Shown: positions 1 through 6,099 of the stretch, in pieces | Position numbering within the stretch: position 1 is the stretch's first letter | Layout: each line of letters begins with the position of its first letter | Origin: an uncultured Peptococcaceae bacterium | Lineage (GTDB): Bacteria; Bacillota; Dehalobacteriia; UBA4068; UBA4997 | Direction of reading: 5' to 3' | DNA: 11,442 nt | NCBI GenBank assembly: GCA_947626615.1 | Contig: CANQSW010000034.1 | Coordinates: 1-11,442 of the forward strand | Made by a program: the position numbers and the translations under genes | The notes under the pieces: generated by a model | What the model was told of the DNA's origin: nothing | The model's input: only the letters and a program-made list of their open reading frames with translations | The model's database searches: none

Positions 1-225
1 CGCCAGGTCTATCTTGCCGTCCAGCAGCGCCTGCTCGATCTCGCGGACGAAAACGCCCTTGGCGTCCATTTCGTGCAGGGGCTTGTCCTGTATCAGGTCG
101 CCCTGCGTTTTGATGACGACTATCTCGGTAAGAAGCCCCGGGTTGGCGGCCGTGAGCGCCGCGGCCACCTGTTCAGTCTGGGTCAGGGCCAGCCTGCTCC
201 CTCTGGAGCCGATCAATAATTTCAT
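1..225 (-). CDS. hemC: Hydroxymethylbilane synthase (porphobilinogen deaminase), N-terminal part
   Basis: HemC joins four porphobilinogen molecules into linear hydroxymethylbilane, the substrate of uroporphyrinogen III synthase, in the cytoplasm. Only the first 75 codons are inside the window; the frame is open to base 1. The start is ATG at 225-223, with an AAAGGAAA ribosome binding site at 231-238. The fragment begins MKLLIGSRGSRLAL and continues through VVIKTQGD (about residues 36-43), then DAKGVFVREIEQALL (about 54-68) and KIDLA. This matches the family N-terminus (IGTRGSxLAL, KTxGD, GKGxFxxEIExALL). The dipyrromethane-cofactor cysteine and the catalytic aspartate lie in the missing part. 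The gene starts inside the end of the sirC-like gene, overlapping it by 53 bases, so the two are probably translationally coupled. It was missed as an ATG-to-stop reading frame only because its stop is off the window. Confidence 0.95.
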   Translation of the reverse strand, partial: MKLLIGSRGSRLALTQTEQVAAALTAANPGLLTEIVVIKTQGDLIQDKPLHEMDAKGVFVREIEQALLDGKIDLA

Positions 226-829
226 CGCAGTTTCCTTTCTGCTCCTGCCAGATCGCGTTGAAAGCGGCGGCGGGTGCTGCCGCCAGTTTGTCCAGCAGGC
301 GTTTTTTGGCGGCCGCGTCGTTGGCGCAGCGTTTGATTATCTGCTGCCGCACGGCGGCAAGCCGCGCCACCGTGTCCGCGTCGTAATTGGCCAGCAGCGC
401 GGCTATCTCGTTTTTTATCCGTTTGGTCAGAAAGGGCGCTTGCCCGTCGCTGGCTATGGCCGCCGTAAAGCCGCCGCCGCGCGCCACGCCCGGCAGTATA
501 GCGCTGCCCTCGGCGGGGGCGGAGGCGGAATTGCAGAGCACGTTTTTGGTGGCCGCCAGCCGTGCCGCCGCGCTGTTTATGGCCGGGTCGCCCGCCGCCG
601 CCACGATCAGCCGAAAGCCGTCGATATCCGGCGGGGTGGCCGGGTCGAACGCCTGCCGCAGCCAGGTGTGCGGGATATCCCGCCAGTCGGCCTCGCTTTT
701 TTCCGGCGCCAGCAGAGTGATGAGCGCGCCGCCTTTAGCCAGCTCCGCCGCCTTGCGCGCGCCGATTGGGCCGCCGCCGATTACCAGCACCTTTTGCCCG
801 TTCATATCCAAAAATATCGGTGTGTACAT
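173..829 (-). CDS. sirC: Precorrin-2 dehydrogenase (SirC / CysG N-terminal family)
   Basis: Predicted to oxidise precorrin-2 to sirohydrochlorin with NAD+, the branch point to cobalamin and siroheme. The 218-residue protein opens MYTPIFLDMNGQKVLVIGGG, with the dinucleotide-binding glycines GGGPIG at residues 18-23. An N-x13-P block at 100-113 and the segment IASDGQAPFLTKRIKNEI (125-142) align without gaps to the CysG/Met8p dehydrogenase-chelatase fold. There is no C-terminal uroporphyrinogen methyltransferase domain, so it is the stand-alone form. Oddly, Asp104 of E. coli CysG corresponds to Ser103 here, and the following residue is Ala; Ser128 of CysG is kept as Ser127. Chelatase activity is therefore doubtful and the dehydrogenase chemistry may differ. 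The ATG at 829 follows hemA by 11 bases, with GAGGT at 836-840. The 3' end overlaps hemC by 53 bases. Family assignment is firm; exact activity is inferred. Confidence 0.9.
   Translation of the reverse strand: MYTPIFLDMNGQKVLVIGGGPIGARKAAELAKGGALITLLAPEKSEADWRDIPHTWLRQAFDPATPPDIDGFRLIVAAAGDPAINSAAARLAATKNVLCNSASAPAEGSAILPGVARGGGFTAAIASDGQAPFLTKRIKNEIAALLANYDADTVARLAAVRQQIIKRCANDAAAKKRLLDKLAAAPAAAFNAIWQEQKGNCDEIIDRLQREQAGPDPD
231..238 (-). promoter_or_regulatory. Ribosome binding site of hemC inside the sirC-like gene
   Basis: Read on the minus strand the site is AAAGGAAA, with seven bases between GGA and the ATG at 225. It lies within the coding sequence of the upstream precorrin-2 dehydrogenase gene. 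It supports the ATG at 225 as the true hemC start, in agreement with the conserved HemC N-terminus. Confidence 0.7.
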
Positions 830-840
830 GATAAGACCTC

Positions 841-2106
841 TTAACGCGCCTGCCGCTGCTCCGTCTCGAACAGCTCGGAGAGCACCTGCGAATAATGCTC
901 GCGCTTTTGCGGGTCGTCCATCGCTTTCAGGCTTAATATCGGGTTCTGCACGGCTTTGCGCACCGCCGCCTGCAGCGTGCGGCTGATGATCTGCTTTTCG
1001 CGGTCGCTGACGTCGATCTTGCGGAAGAGATATTTCAGGTGCGCTTCAGCTATTTCGTCTACCGAATTGTTCAGCGATTGTATCACGTTATCCTGTTCGG
1101 CGCGGGCCGCCCAGGCGATATATTCTGCCACGTAGCGCTCTATGTACGCCTCGGCCCGGGCGGAAAGCTGATCGCGTTCGGCCAGCCCGGCCGCCGCCTG
1201 CTGCTTCAAAACGTCGATGTTGGCGACGTGATAGTTGGGCAGGGCGGCGATCTCCTCGTCGATATTGCGCGGTATCGACATATCCAGCATATAGCAGGGT
1301 GTTTGCCGCTTGGGCATCGCCTGCTTTTTGATCAGCAGATGCGGGCAGGAGGTGGCGGCCACCAGCAGGTCGATATCCTGCACCAGCTCCGCCGCCCGGC
1401 TGCTCGGCTGATATTCCACGTTGTTCAGCTCCCGGCAGGTGGCCAGAGCGTCGGCGGAGCTGCGGTTGCAGATGATGATCTTGGCAAAGGGGCGATCCTT
1501 GGCGTATTGCAAAAACAGCTTGCCGATCTCGCCGAAGCCCAGCAGCAGCAGGCGTTTGCCCTCAAAACCGCCGCACTCCTGCTCCAGATACTTCAGGCCG
1601 ATGTAGCCGGTGGAGATAGGTATCTCCGAGATTTTCAGCTCGGTCTTGATCTCCTTGGCGCATTTTATGGCCTCCTGGAACAGGCGGTTGAAATATTTGT
1701 CCGTGTTGTGGAAGTTATGCGCGAACTCATACGCCTCCTTCACCTGGCGGAGTATTTCGTCCTCGCCGATCACGGCGGATTCCAGCCCCGCCGTCACGCG
1801 GAAGATATGGCGCAGCGCCTCCTCGCCGTGCAGCTGATAGACCAGCTCCTGATGCCCGGAGAGGCCGAAATAATCAACGTAGAGGCGGTAAAACTCACGG
1901 TTGGTGCGCGAGAGCTTCAGCTCGTCTTTGGTGTTTTGCAGATAATAGATCTCGCTGCGGTTGCAGGTGGAGAGTATCACGGCTTCCGCCGCGCCGTCGG
2001 CTAACAGCCGGGAGGAAAATTCCAGACTGTGGCTCTCGGAAAAAGCCGCCTTTTCGCGCACGGCGGCGTCGGCGCGATGGTCGATGCCTATAACAGAGAT
2101 CTGCAC
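841..2106 (-). CDS. hemA: Glutamyl-tRNA reductase
   Basis: Reduces glutamyl-tRNA(Glu) with NADPH to glutamate-1-semialdehyde, the first committed step of C5-route tetrapyrrole synthesis. Counting from the GTG at 2106 (421 residues, a usual length), the family landmarks are GIDHR near residue 7-11, the catalytic Cys48 in STCNRSEIY, His100 in RHIFRVTAGLES, a GED-ILRQVK segment near 114-123, the nucleotide-binding GFGEIG at 190-195, CNR at 213-215, and MLDMSIPRN at 273-281. The start is uncertain. A TTG at 2115 forms a TTGA overlap with the cbiA stop, but it sits only two bases after the strong AAAGGAGG. The GTG at 2106 is 11 bases away and gives MQISVIG, which lines up with family N-termini such as MHILVVG. 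I prefer GTG; either way the start is non-ATG. Placing hemA in the operon ties precursor supply to cobalamin synthesis. Confidence 0.96.
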   Translation of the reverse strand: MQISVIGIDHRADAAVREKAAFSESHSLEFSSRLLADGAAEAVILSTCNRSEIYYLQNTKDELKLSRTNREFYRLYVDYFGLSGHQELVYQLHGEEALRHIFRVTAGLESAVIGEDEILRQVKEAYEFAHNFHNTDKYFNRLFQEAIKCAKEIKTELKISEIPISTGYIGLKYLEQECGGFEGKRLLLLGFGEIGKLFLQYAKDRPFAKIIICNRSSADALATCRELNNVEYQPSSRAAELVQDIDLLVAATSCPHLLIKKQAMPKRQTPCYMLDMSIPRNIDEEIAALPNYHVANIDVLKQQAAAGLAERDQLSARAEAYIERYVAEYIAWAARAEQDNVIQSLNNSVDEIAEAHLKYLFRKIDVSDREKQIISRTLQAAVRKAVQNPILSLKAMDDPQKREHYSQVLSELFETEQRQAR

Positions 2107-2111
2107 TTGGG

Positions 2112-3488
2112 TCAATGCCTCCTTTGTCGGTATGCCGCGGCCTGACGCAGCAGGCTGGCGGCCAGCTCCGGGTTGCCCCAGAAGTGGAAATGCGGGTAGC
2201 CGCCCAGCGTGTTGGCGATCTGGTAGCCCTCCTGCCAGGTTTGGTTTTTGCCCGGCTTGCTCGCCTGATAGCGCGGCGGAAGATTAGCTTCGTCCACACG
2301 CTTGGTGTAATGGAACTCATGCCCGGTGATCGTGCCGGGGGCGGCGGCGGTGAGCGGCGTTCCTGCCGCGATCTCCGCCCGCATATAGCCGAAATGCTGC
2401 AGGCGGTCGGTCATCGTGAAATCGCACGGGAAAAAGCCGCACATTTTATGCGTCTCGCCCTGATAGGTCAAGCTGCGGCCCAGATAGATGAAGCCGCCGC
2501 ATTCGGCGTAGCAGGGGAGGCCCGCCGCCAGCAGCTGCGCCAGCGCGGCGCGAAAGGCGGCGTTTTGCTCCAGAGCGGCCGCGTGAAGCTCCGGGTAGCC
2601 GCCGCCGAGATAGATTGCGTCGACATCGGGCGGCGCGGCGTCATGCAGCGGGCTGAACGGTATCAGCTCCGCTCCCAGCTGCTCGAACAGATCCAGATTG
2701 TCCTGATAATAGAAATTGAACGCTTCGTCCCGGGCAACGCCAAGGCGCACGGGCATGTCCGCCGCTTTGGGTAGCGGCGGGGCGGCTGTTGGCTGCGGCG
2801 CGCAGGCCGCGGCTTCAAGCAGGGCGGGCCAATCGCAGTTTTCTTGCAGGCAGTCGGCCACGGCGCTGAATTTGGCGGCAAGATCGTCGATCTCGCCGCT
2901 GCAGAAAAGCCCCAGATGCCGCTCGGAGAGGGCAAAGGCCGGGTCGTGCGGCAGCCAGCCCAGCACGGGCAGGCCGCAGTTGGTCTCGATTATATCCTTG
3001 AGATATTGGAAAAGCATGGCGGATTTCACGTTGTTCAGCAGCACGCCCGCGATCCTCACGCCCGGCGCAAAATCGCGGAAGCCGTTTACCAGCGCCGCCG
3101 CGGAAAGCGCCATGCCGCGCGCGTTCACCAGCAGCAGCACCGGCACGTCCAGCAGCTTGGCGACGTGGGCGGAGCTGCCGAAAATGCTCTGGGGCGAGAG
3201 GCCGTCAAACAGGCCCATAACGCCCTCGATCACCGCTATATCGGCGTCGGCGGCGTTTTTTTGGAACAGATAGCGCAGCGTTGCTTCCGGCAGCATAACG
3301 CTGTCCAGATTGCGGGAGGGGCGGCCGCAGAGCGCCGTGTGATACATCGGGTCGATGTAATCCGGCCCCACCTTGAATGGCTGCACCTTTAGCCCCTGGC
3401 GGCGCAGCGCCGTCATCAGGCCGCCGGCAAACATCGTTTTGCCGCTGCCGCTGCCGGCCGCCGCCAGCATAAAGGCCGCTTTTGCCAT
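2112..3488 (-). CDS. cbiA: Cobyrinic acid a,c-diamide synthase
   Basis: ATP- and glutamine-dependent amidation of the a and c carboxylates of cobyrinic acid. The 458-residue protein has the usual two domains. The N-terminal dethiobiotin-synthetase-like ATPase has a P-loop GSGSGKT at residues 12-18, then PFKVGPDYIDPMYH (37-50) and IEGVMGLFDG (87-96). The C-terminal class I glutamine amidotransferase domain has GGGYPELHA (295-303), nucleophile Cys330 in YAECGGFIYLG, GHEFHYT (389-395) and HFHFWGNPELA with the likely catalytic His (433 or 435). Length and motifs match CbiA/CobB rather than CobQ. The ATG at 3488 has GAGGAG at 3494-3499. It follows cbiJ by 24 bases, and its stop lies inside the start region of hemA. 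In Salmonella cbiA heads the cbi operon; here it follows cbiJ. The symbol cobB is also used for this enzyme. Confidence 0.96.
   Translation of the reverse strand: MAKAAFMLAAAGSGSGKTMFAGGLMTALRRQGLKVQPFKVGPDYIDPMYHTALCGRPSRNLDSVMLPEATLRYLFQKNAADADIAVIEGVMGLFDGLSPQSIFGSSAHVAKLLDVPVLLLVNARGMALSAAALVNGFRDFAPGVRIAGVLLNNVKSAMLFQYLKDIIETNCGLPVLGWLPHDPAFALSERHLGLFCSGEIDDLAAKFSAVADCLQENCDWPALLEAAACAPQPTAAPPLPKAADMPVRLGVARDEAFNFYYQDNLDLFEQLGAELIPFSPLHDAAPPDVDAIYLGGGYPELHAAALEQNAAFRAALAQLLAAGLPCYAECGGFIYLGRSLTYQGETHKMCGFFPCDFTMTDRLQHFGYMRAEIAAGTPLTAAAPGTITGHEFHYTKRVDEANLPPRYQASKPGKNQTWQEGYQIANTLGGYPHFHFWGNPELAASLLRQAAAYRQRRH
2118..2125 (-). promoter_or_regulatory. Strong ribosome binding site of hemA, within the end of cbiA
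   Basis: On the minus strand this reads AAAGGAGG, a near-perfect Shine-Dalgarno. It encodes part of the C-terminal Gln-Arg-Arg of CbiA. The spacing to the nearest in-frame start candidates is two bases (TTG at 2115) or eleven bases (GTG at 2106). Neither is ideal, which leaves the start choice open. Confidence 0.75.
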
Positions 3489-3512
3489 GGCTTCTCCTCG
3501 CTTTCCTGAAAA

Positions 3513-4268
3513 TTATTTTTGATATATAACGCGGTCGATAGCCGCGAAGCTGGTGTATGCCGCGTCGTCCGCCTGGGGCCGCTCGATCAGCAGCAGGGGT
3601 ATGCCAAGCGCCTTGGCCGCCGCCAGCTTTTCGTTCAGGCCGCCCGCCGCGCCGCTTTCCTTGGAGACGATGACCGCCGCCCGGCAAAAGCGGGCCAGCG
3701 CGATATTAAGCTCCGCCGAGGCCACGCCCTTCATCGCAAAAACGTGCGCCGGGTCGACGCCAAGCTCCTCCAGCTCGCGCAGCACGCGGCTGGCCGCCAG
3801 CACCCGCATATAAACGCGCTCGGCGAAATCCGGCAGCGCCATAAATTGCGGTATCGTTTTGCTGCCCACGGTCAGCAGTATGTTGCCCGGCATATCGGCC
3901 AGCAGCGCCACGGCCGCGGCAAAATCGGCGGCACGTATGATGTTGGCGTCGGGGTCGGCGGCCGCCGCGCGCTCATAGTGCAGATACGGCACATTTTGGC
4001 TTGCCGCCGCCGCTTTGGCGTTGGCGCTCACCTCCACCGCGAAGGGGTGGCTCATATCAACCAGAAAATCGGGCCGCTCCGCCGCCAGCAGCCGGGCAAA
4101 GCCGGCTTCGTCCAGCGCGCCGGCCACGGTCTTTAGGCCCGCTCTCGGCGCGATGCAGGCCGCGCCCAGCGGGCTGAACGTGGTGGCCACGATCTCAGTC
4201 TCTTTTGGCTGCGTCGCTATATAAGCCGCGCCGTCCGCCGTGCCGGCGACCACCAGCAGCTTAGTCAT
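3513..4268 (-). CDS. cbiJ: Cobalt-precorrin-6A reductase
   Basis: Reduces a double bond of the contracted macrocycle (precorrin-6A to 6B or the cobalt form) with a nicotinamide cofactor. The 251 residues show the CbiJ/CobK pattern: an N-terminal strand-and-loop LLVVAGTADG (4-13), TTFSPLG (29-35), DMSHPFA (71-77; commonly D-A-T-H-P-Y/F-A in relatives), LLTVGSK (131-137), and VSKESGAAGG (201-210) followed by IPLLLIERP (223-231). The length is normal. The ATG at 4268 overlaps the cbiH stop by eight bases, and the upstream ribosome binding site (AAGGCGG-like) is weak, so translation probably depends on coupling to cbiH. An AT-rich patch at the 3' end marks the short gap to cbiA. Confidence 0.93.
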   Translation of the reverse strand: MTKLLVVAGTADGAAYIATQPKETEIVATTFSPLGAACIAPRAGLKTVAGALDEAGFARLLAAERPDFLVDMSHPFAVEVSANAKAAAASQNVPYLHYERAAAADPDANIIRAADFAAAVALLADMPGNILLTVGSKTIPQFMALPDFAERVYMRVLAASRVLRELEELGVDPAHVFAMKGVASAELNIALARFCRAAVIVSKESGAAGGLNEKLAAAKALGIPLLLIERPQADDAAYTSFAAIDRVIYQK

Positions 4269-5004
4269 GGCCGGCCGCCTTGCCCAGATAGCCGCGCGGG
4301 GTGATGATCCTGTCGCCCGCGATGTAGGTCTGGCTGTTGCCGACGAACACGGTGGAGAACATATCCACCTGCTCGCAGTCCAGCTCGCCCAGCGTGGTGA
4401 CGAGGGCCGTCTCGCCCTCTCGACCGATGTTTTTCACGATGCCGACGGGCGTTTCCGGCTTTTTATATTGCAGCATGATCTCGCGGGCGCGGGCCAGATG
4501 CTCCTGCCGCCCGTGGCTTCTTGGGTTATAGATGACGACGTTGAAATCCGCCGCGGCTGCCGCCGCCAGACGCTTTTCGATCAGCTGCCATTTCGTCAGA
4601 CGGTCGGACAGGCTGATGACCGCAAAATCGTGCATCAGAGGCGCGCCCAGCAGGGCCGCGCCGCTGGCCGCCGCCGTAATGCCCGGCACCACGACGACTT
4701 TCAGCGGCAGGTCGGCCGCCAGCTCCAGCACCAGCCCGGCCATGCCGTAGATACCGGCGTCGCCGCTGCTGATCATCGCGACGGTTTTGCCCTGCATGGC
4801 CTGCTCCAGCGCCAGCTCGCAGCGCTTCACCTCGCCCGTCATGCCGTTTTGCAGGTATTCCTTATCGGGATAAAGCGGCTGCACCAGCTTGACGTACGCG
4901 CCGTAACCGGCGATAACGTCGGCCGCCGCCAGCGCCTCTCTGGCCTGCGCCGTCATTTGCTCGGGGCTGCCCGGGCCGATGCCCACAACGTAAAATTTCT
5001 GCAT
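4261..5004 (-). CDS. cbiH: Cobalt-precorrin-3B C17-methyltransferase
   Basis: SAM-dependent enzyme that methylates C17 and drives ring contraction of the corrin precursor. It is a tetrapyrrole methylase of normal length (247 residues from the preferred start). Motifs, counted from that start, are VVGIGPGSPEQMT near the N-terminus, SSGDAGIYGMAGLVLELA at 79-96, VVVPGITAAASGAALLGAP at 105-123, HDFAVISLSDRLTKW at 125-139, VVIYNPRS at 156-163 and TVFVGNSQTY at 218-227. The GAGIYGM-type motif and the DFAVISLSD stretch are typical of CbiH/CobJ, as distinct from CbiF or CbiL. Two ATGs compete: 5010 lies one base after AAGGAG, while 5004 is seven bases after it and gives MQKFYVVGIGPG. I chose 5004. 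The gene follows cbiG closely and overlaps cbiJ by eight bases. Confidence 0.95.
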   Translation of the reverse strand: MQKFYVVGIGPGSPEQMTAQAREALAAADVIAGYGAYVKLVQPLYPDKEYLQNGMTGEVKRCELALEQAMQGKTVAMISSGDAGIYGMAGLVLELAADLPLKVVVVPGITAAASGAALLGAPLMHDFAVISLSDRLTKWQLIEKRLAAAAAADFNVVIYNPRSHGRQEHLARAREIMLQYKKPETPVGIVKNIGREGETALVTTLGELDCEQVDMFSTVFVGNSQTYIAGDRIITPRGYLGKAAGHD

Positions 5005-5011
5005 ATCCATT

Positions 5012-5017
5012 CTCCTT
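5012..5017 (-). promoter_or_regulatory. Ribosome binding site that selects the cbiH start
   Basis: Minus-strand AAGGAG lies in the short cbiG-cbiH gap. It is one base from the ATG at 5010 but seven bases from the ATG at 5004. The normal spacing favours 5004, which shortens the protein by two residues (removing Met-Asp). Confidence 0.75.
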
Positions 5018-5022
5018 CGATG

Positions 5023-6099
5023 TTATTGCCAGCGGAATTCGGCTGCCCGCGCCGCCAGGCTCAGGGTTATGCCGGGGTATATCTGTTTTGGCACCAGCGT
5101 GCGTCCGTCGGAGGCTAAAAGCGCCGCCGCCTGCGCCACGCTGCCCGTGCCGGTGACGTTGGCCACGAAGGCCGATCTATCCGCCGGGTCTATTGCCGCC
5201 GCCGCGCTTTGCAGTTCCGCCGCGCTAAAAGTCCGATAGGGCAGTTGGTATTGGTCGGCCAGCGTCAGTATCGCCGGTTCGTCCTTTTTCAGGTCGATCG
5301 ACGCGATATCTGCCAGCGCCAGCGGGCTTATCTTATGCTCCGCCAGAAATTGCTCCAGCGCCTGCCGCAGGTCCGCCGCCGCTGTGCCGCGCTTGCAGCC
5401 GACGCCGAGCGTCAGAAGCCGCGGCGCCAAATGCAGCACGTGAGGGAAGCGCCGCGCCGCTGCGGGCGGTTCGCTCCGCCAGCCGATATAGACGAGGTTT
5501 GCGGCGTCCGCCTGTTCGGCCGGGAGAATATCCGGCGGCAGAGGCTCCGCCAGCGGTATATCGCTCAAGACCGCGACCTTTTCGCCGTTTACCAGCGCGC
5601 CGCTGATATGTTTAAGCTCGCCGATGTTGGCGATAGCGCAGCCGTTGGCCGCGGCCAGCAGGTCGAAGGCTGGCTTGCCGGTCACGTCGGTGGCGGTGGT
5701 GATGACGGGGGTAGCCTCTAATATTTCTGCCGCCCGGCGGCAGAGCGCGTTGCCCCCGCCCAGATGCCCGGAAAGCAGGCTGATGACAAAATTAGCCCGC
5801 TCGTCCACCACCAGCACGGCTGGGTCGCAGGTCTTGTGGCGCACGTAGGGCGCAAACTGCCGCACCGCAATGCCGGCCGCCATCACCATGATGAAAGCGC
5901 CGTAGCGGGGGAACAGCTCGGCCAGCAGCTCGGCCAGCGGGCAGGCGAACTCCCGCGCATCTAAGAGCTCGCTCTTTGGCAGCGCGCCAGCCTTGACGTA
6001 CACGTCGGCAGGCAGGCTGCCCAGGCGCAGGGCCGTTTGGCCGCCGCCCCGCGTCAGCGCGATCACGGCGATATTGGCGTTTTCCCGCAGATTGCTCAT
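5023..6099 (-). CDS. cbiG: Cobalt-precorrin-5A hydrolase
   Basis: Opens the delta-lactone of cobalt-precorrin-5A and releases the two-carbon fragment as acetaldehyde, a step specific to the anaerobic pathway. The reading frame is open further upstream, but the real start is ATG at 6099, in an ATGA overlap with the cbiET stop and preceded by GGAGAG. The 358-residue protein has the N-terminal and central CbiG regions with IAVIALTRGG (10-19), VMAAGIAVRQFAP (72-84), DPAVLVVDERANFVISLLSGH in two parts across 92-112, and ITTATDVTGK (133-142). The C-terminal CbiG domain has LTLGVGCKRGT (229-239), SIDLKKDE (267-274), GTGSVAQAAAL (317-327) and LVPKQIYPGITLSLAARA (335-352). The length is usual for stand-alone CbiG. 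It is not fused to CbiF or CbiH, and no cbiF lies beside it. Confidence 0.95.
   Translation of the reverse strand: MSNLRENANIAVIALTRGGGQTALRLGSLPADVYVKAGALPKSELLDAREFACPLAELLAELFPRYGAFIMVMAAGIAVRQFAPYVRHKTCDPAVLVVDERANFVISLLSGHLGGGNALCRRAAEILEATPVITTATDVTGKPAFDLLAAANGCAIANIGELKHISGALVNGEKVAVLSDIPLAEPLPPDILPAEQADAANLVYIGWRSEPPAAARRFPHVLHLAPRLLTLGVGCKRGTAAADLRQALEQFLAEHKISPLALADIASIDLKKDEPAILTLADQYQLPYRTFSAAELQSAAAAIDPADRSAFVANVTGTGSVAQAAALLASDGRTLVPKQIYPGITLSLAARAAEFRWQ

Noticed and set aside
1039..2004. A 321-codon plus-strand open frame opposite hemA
   Set aside because: It lies fully antisense to a well-conserved gene, its translation is low-complexity and rich in Arg, Gln and Gly, and it matches no family I know. 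Such frames are expected opposite GC-rich genes.
3505..3535. Possible internal promoter (AT-rich TATATAT patch) before cbiA
   Set aside because: The patch encodes the CbiJ C-terminus plus a short gap. I could not find a -35 hexamer at a proper distance.
4240..5118. A 292-codon plus-strand open frame opposite cbiH
   Set aside because: The translation is His/Arg/Gln-rich and motif-free, and the opposite strand is an intact CbiH.
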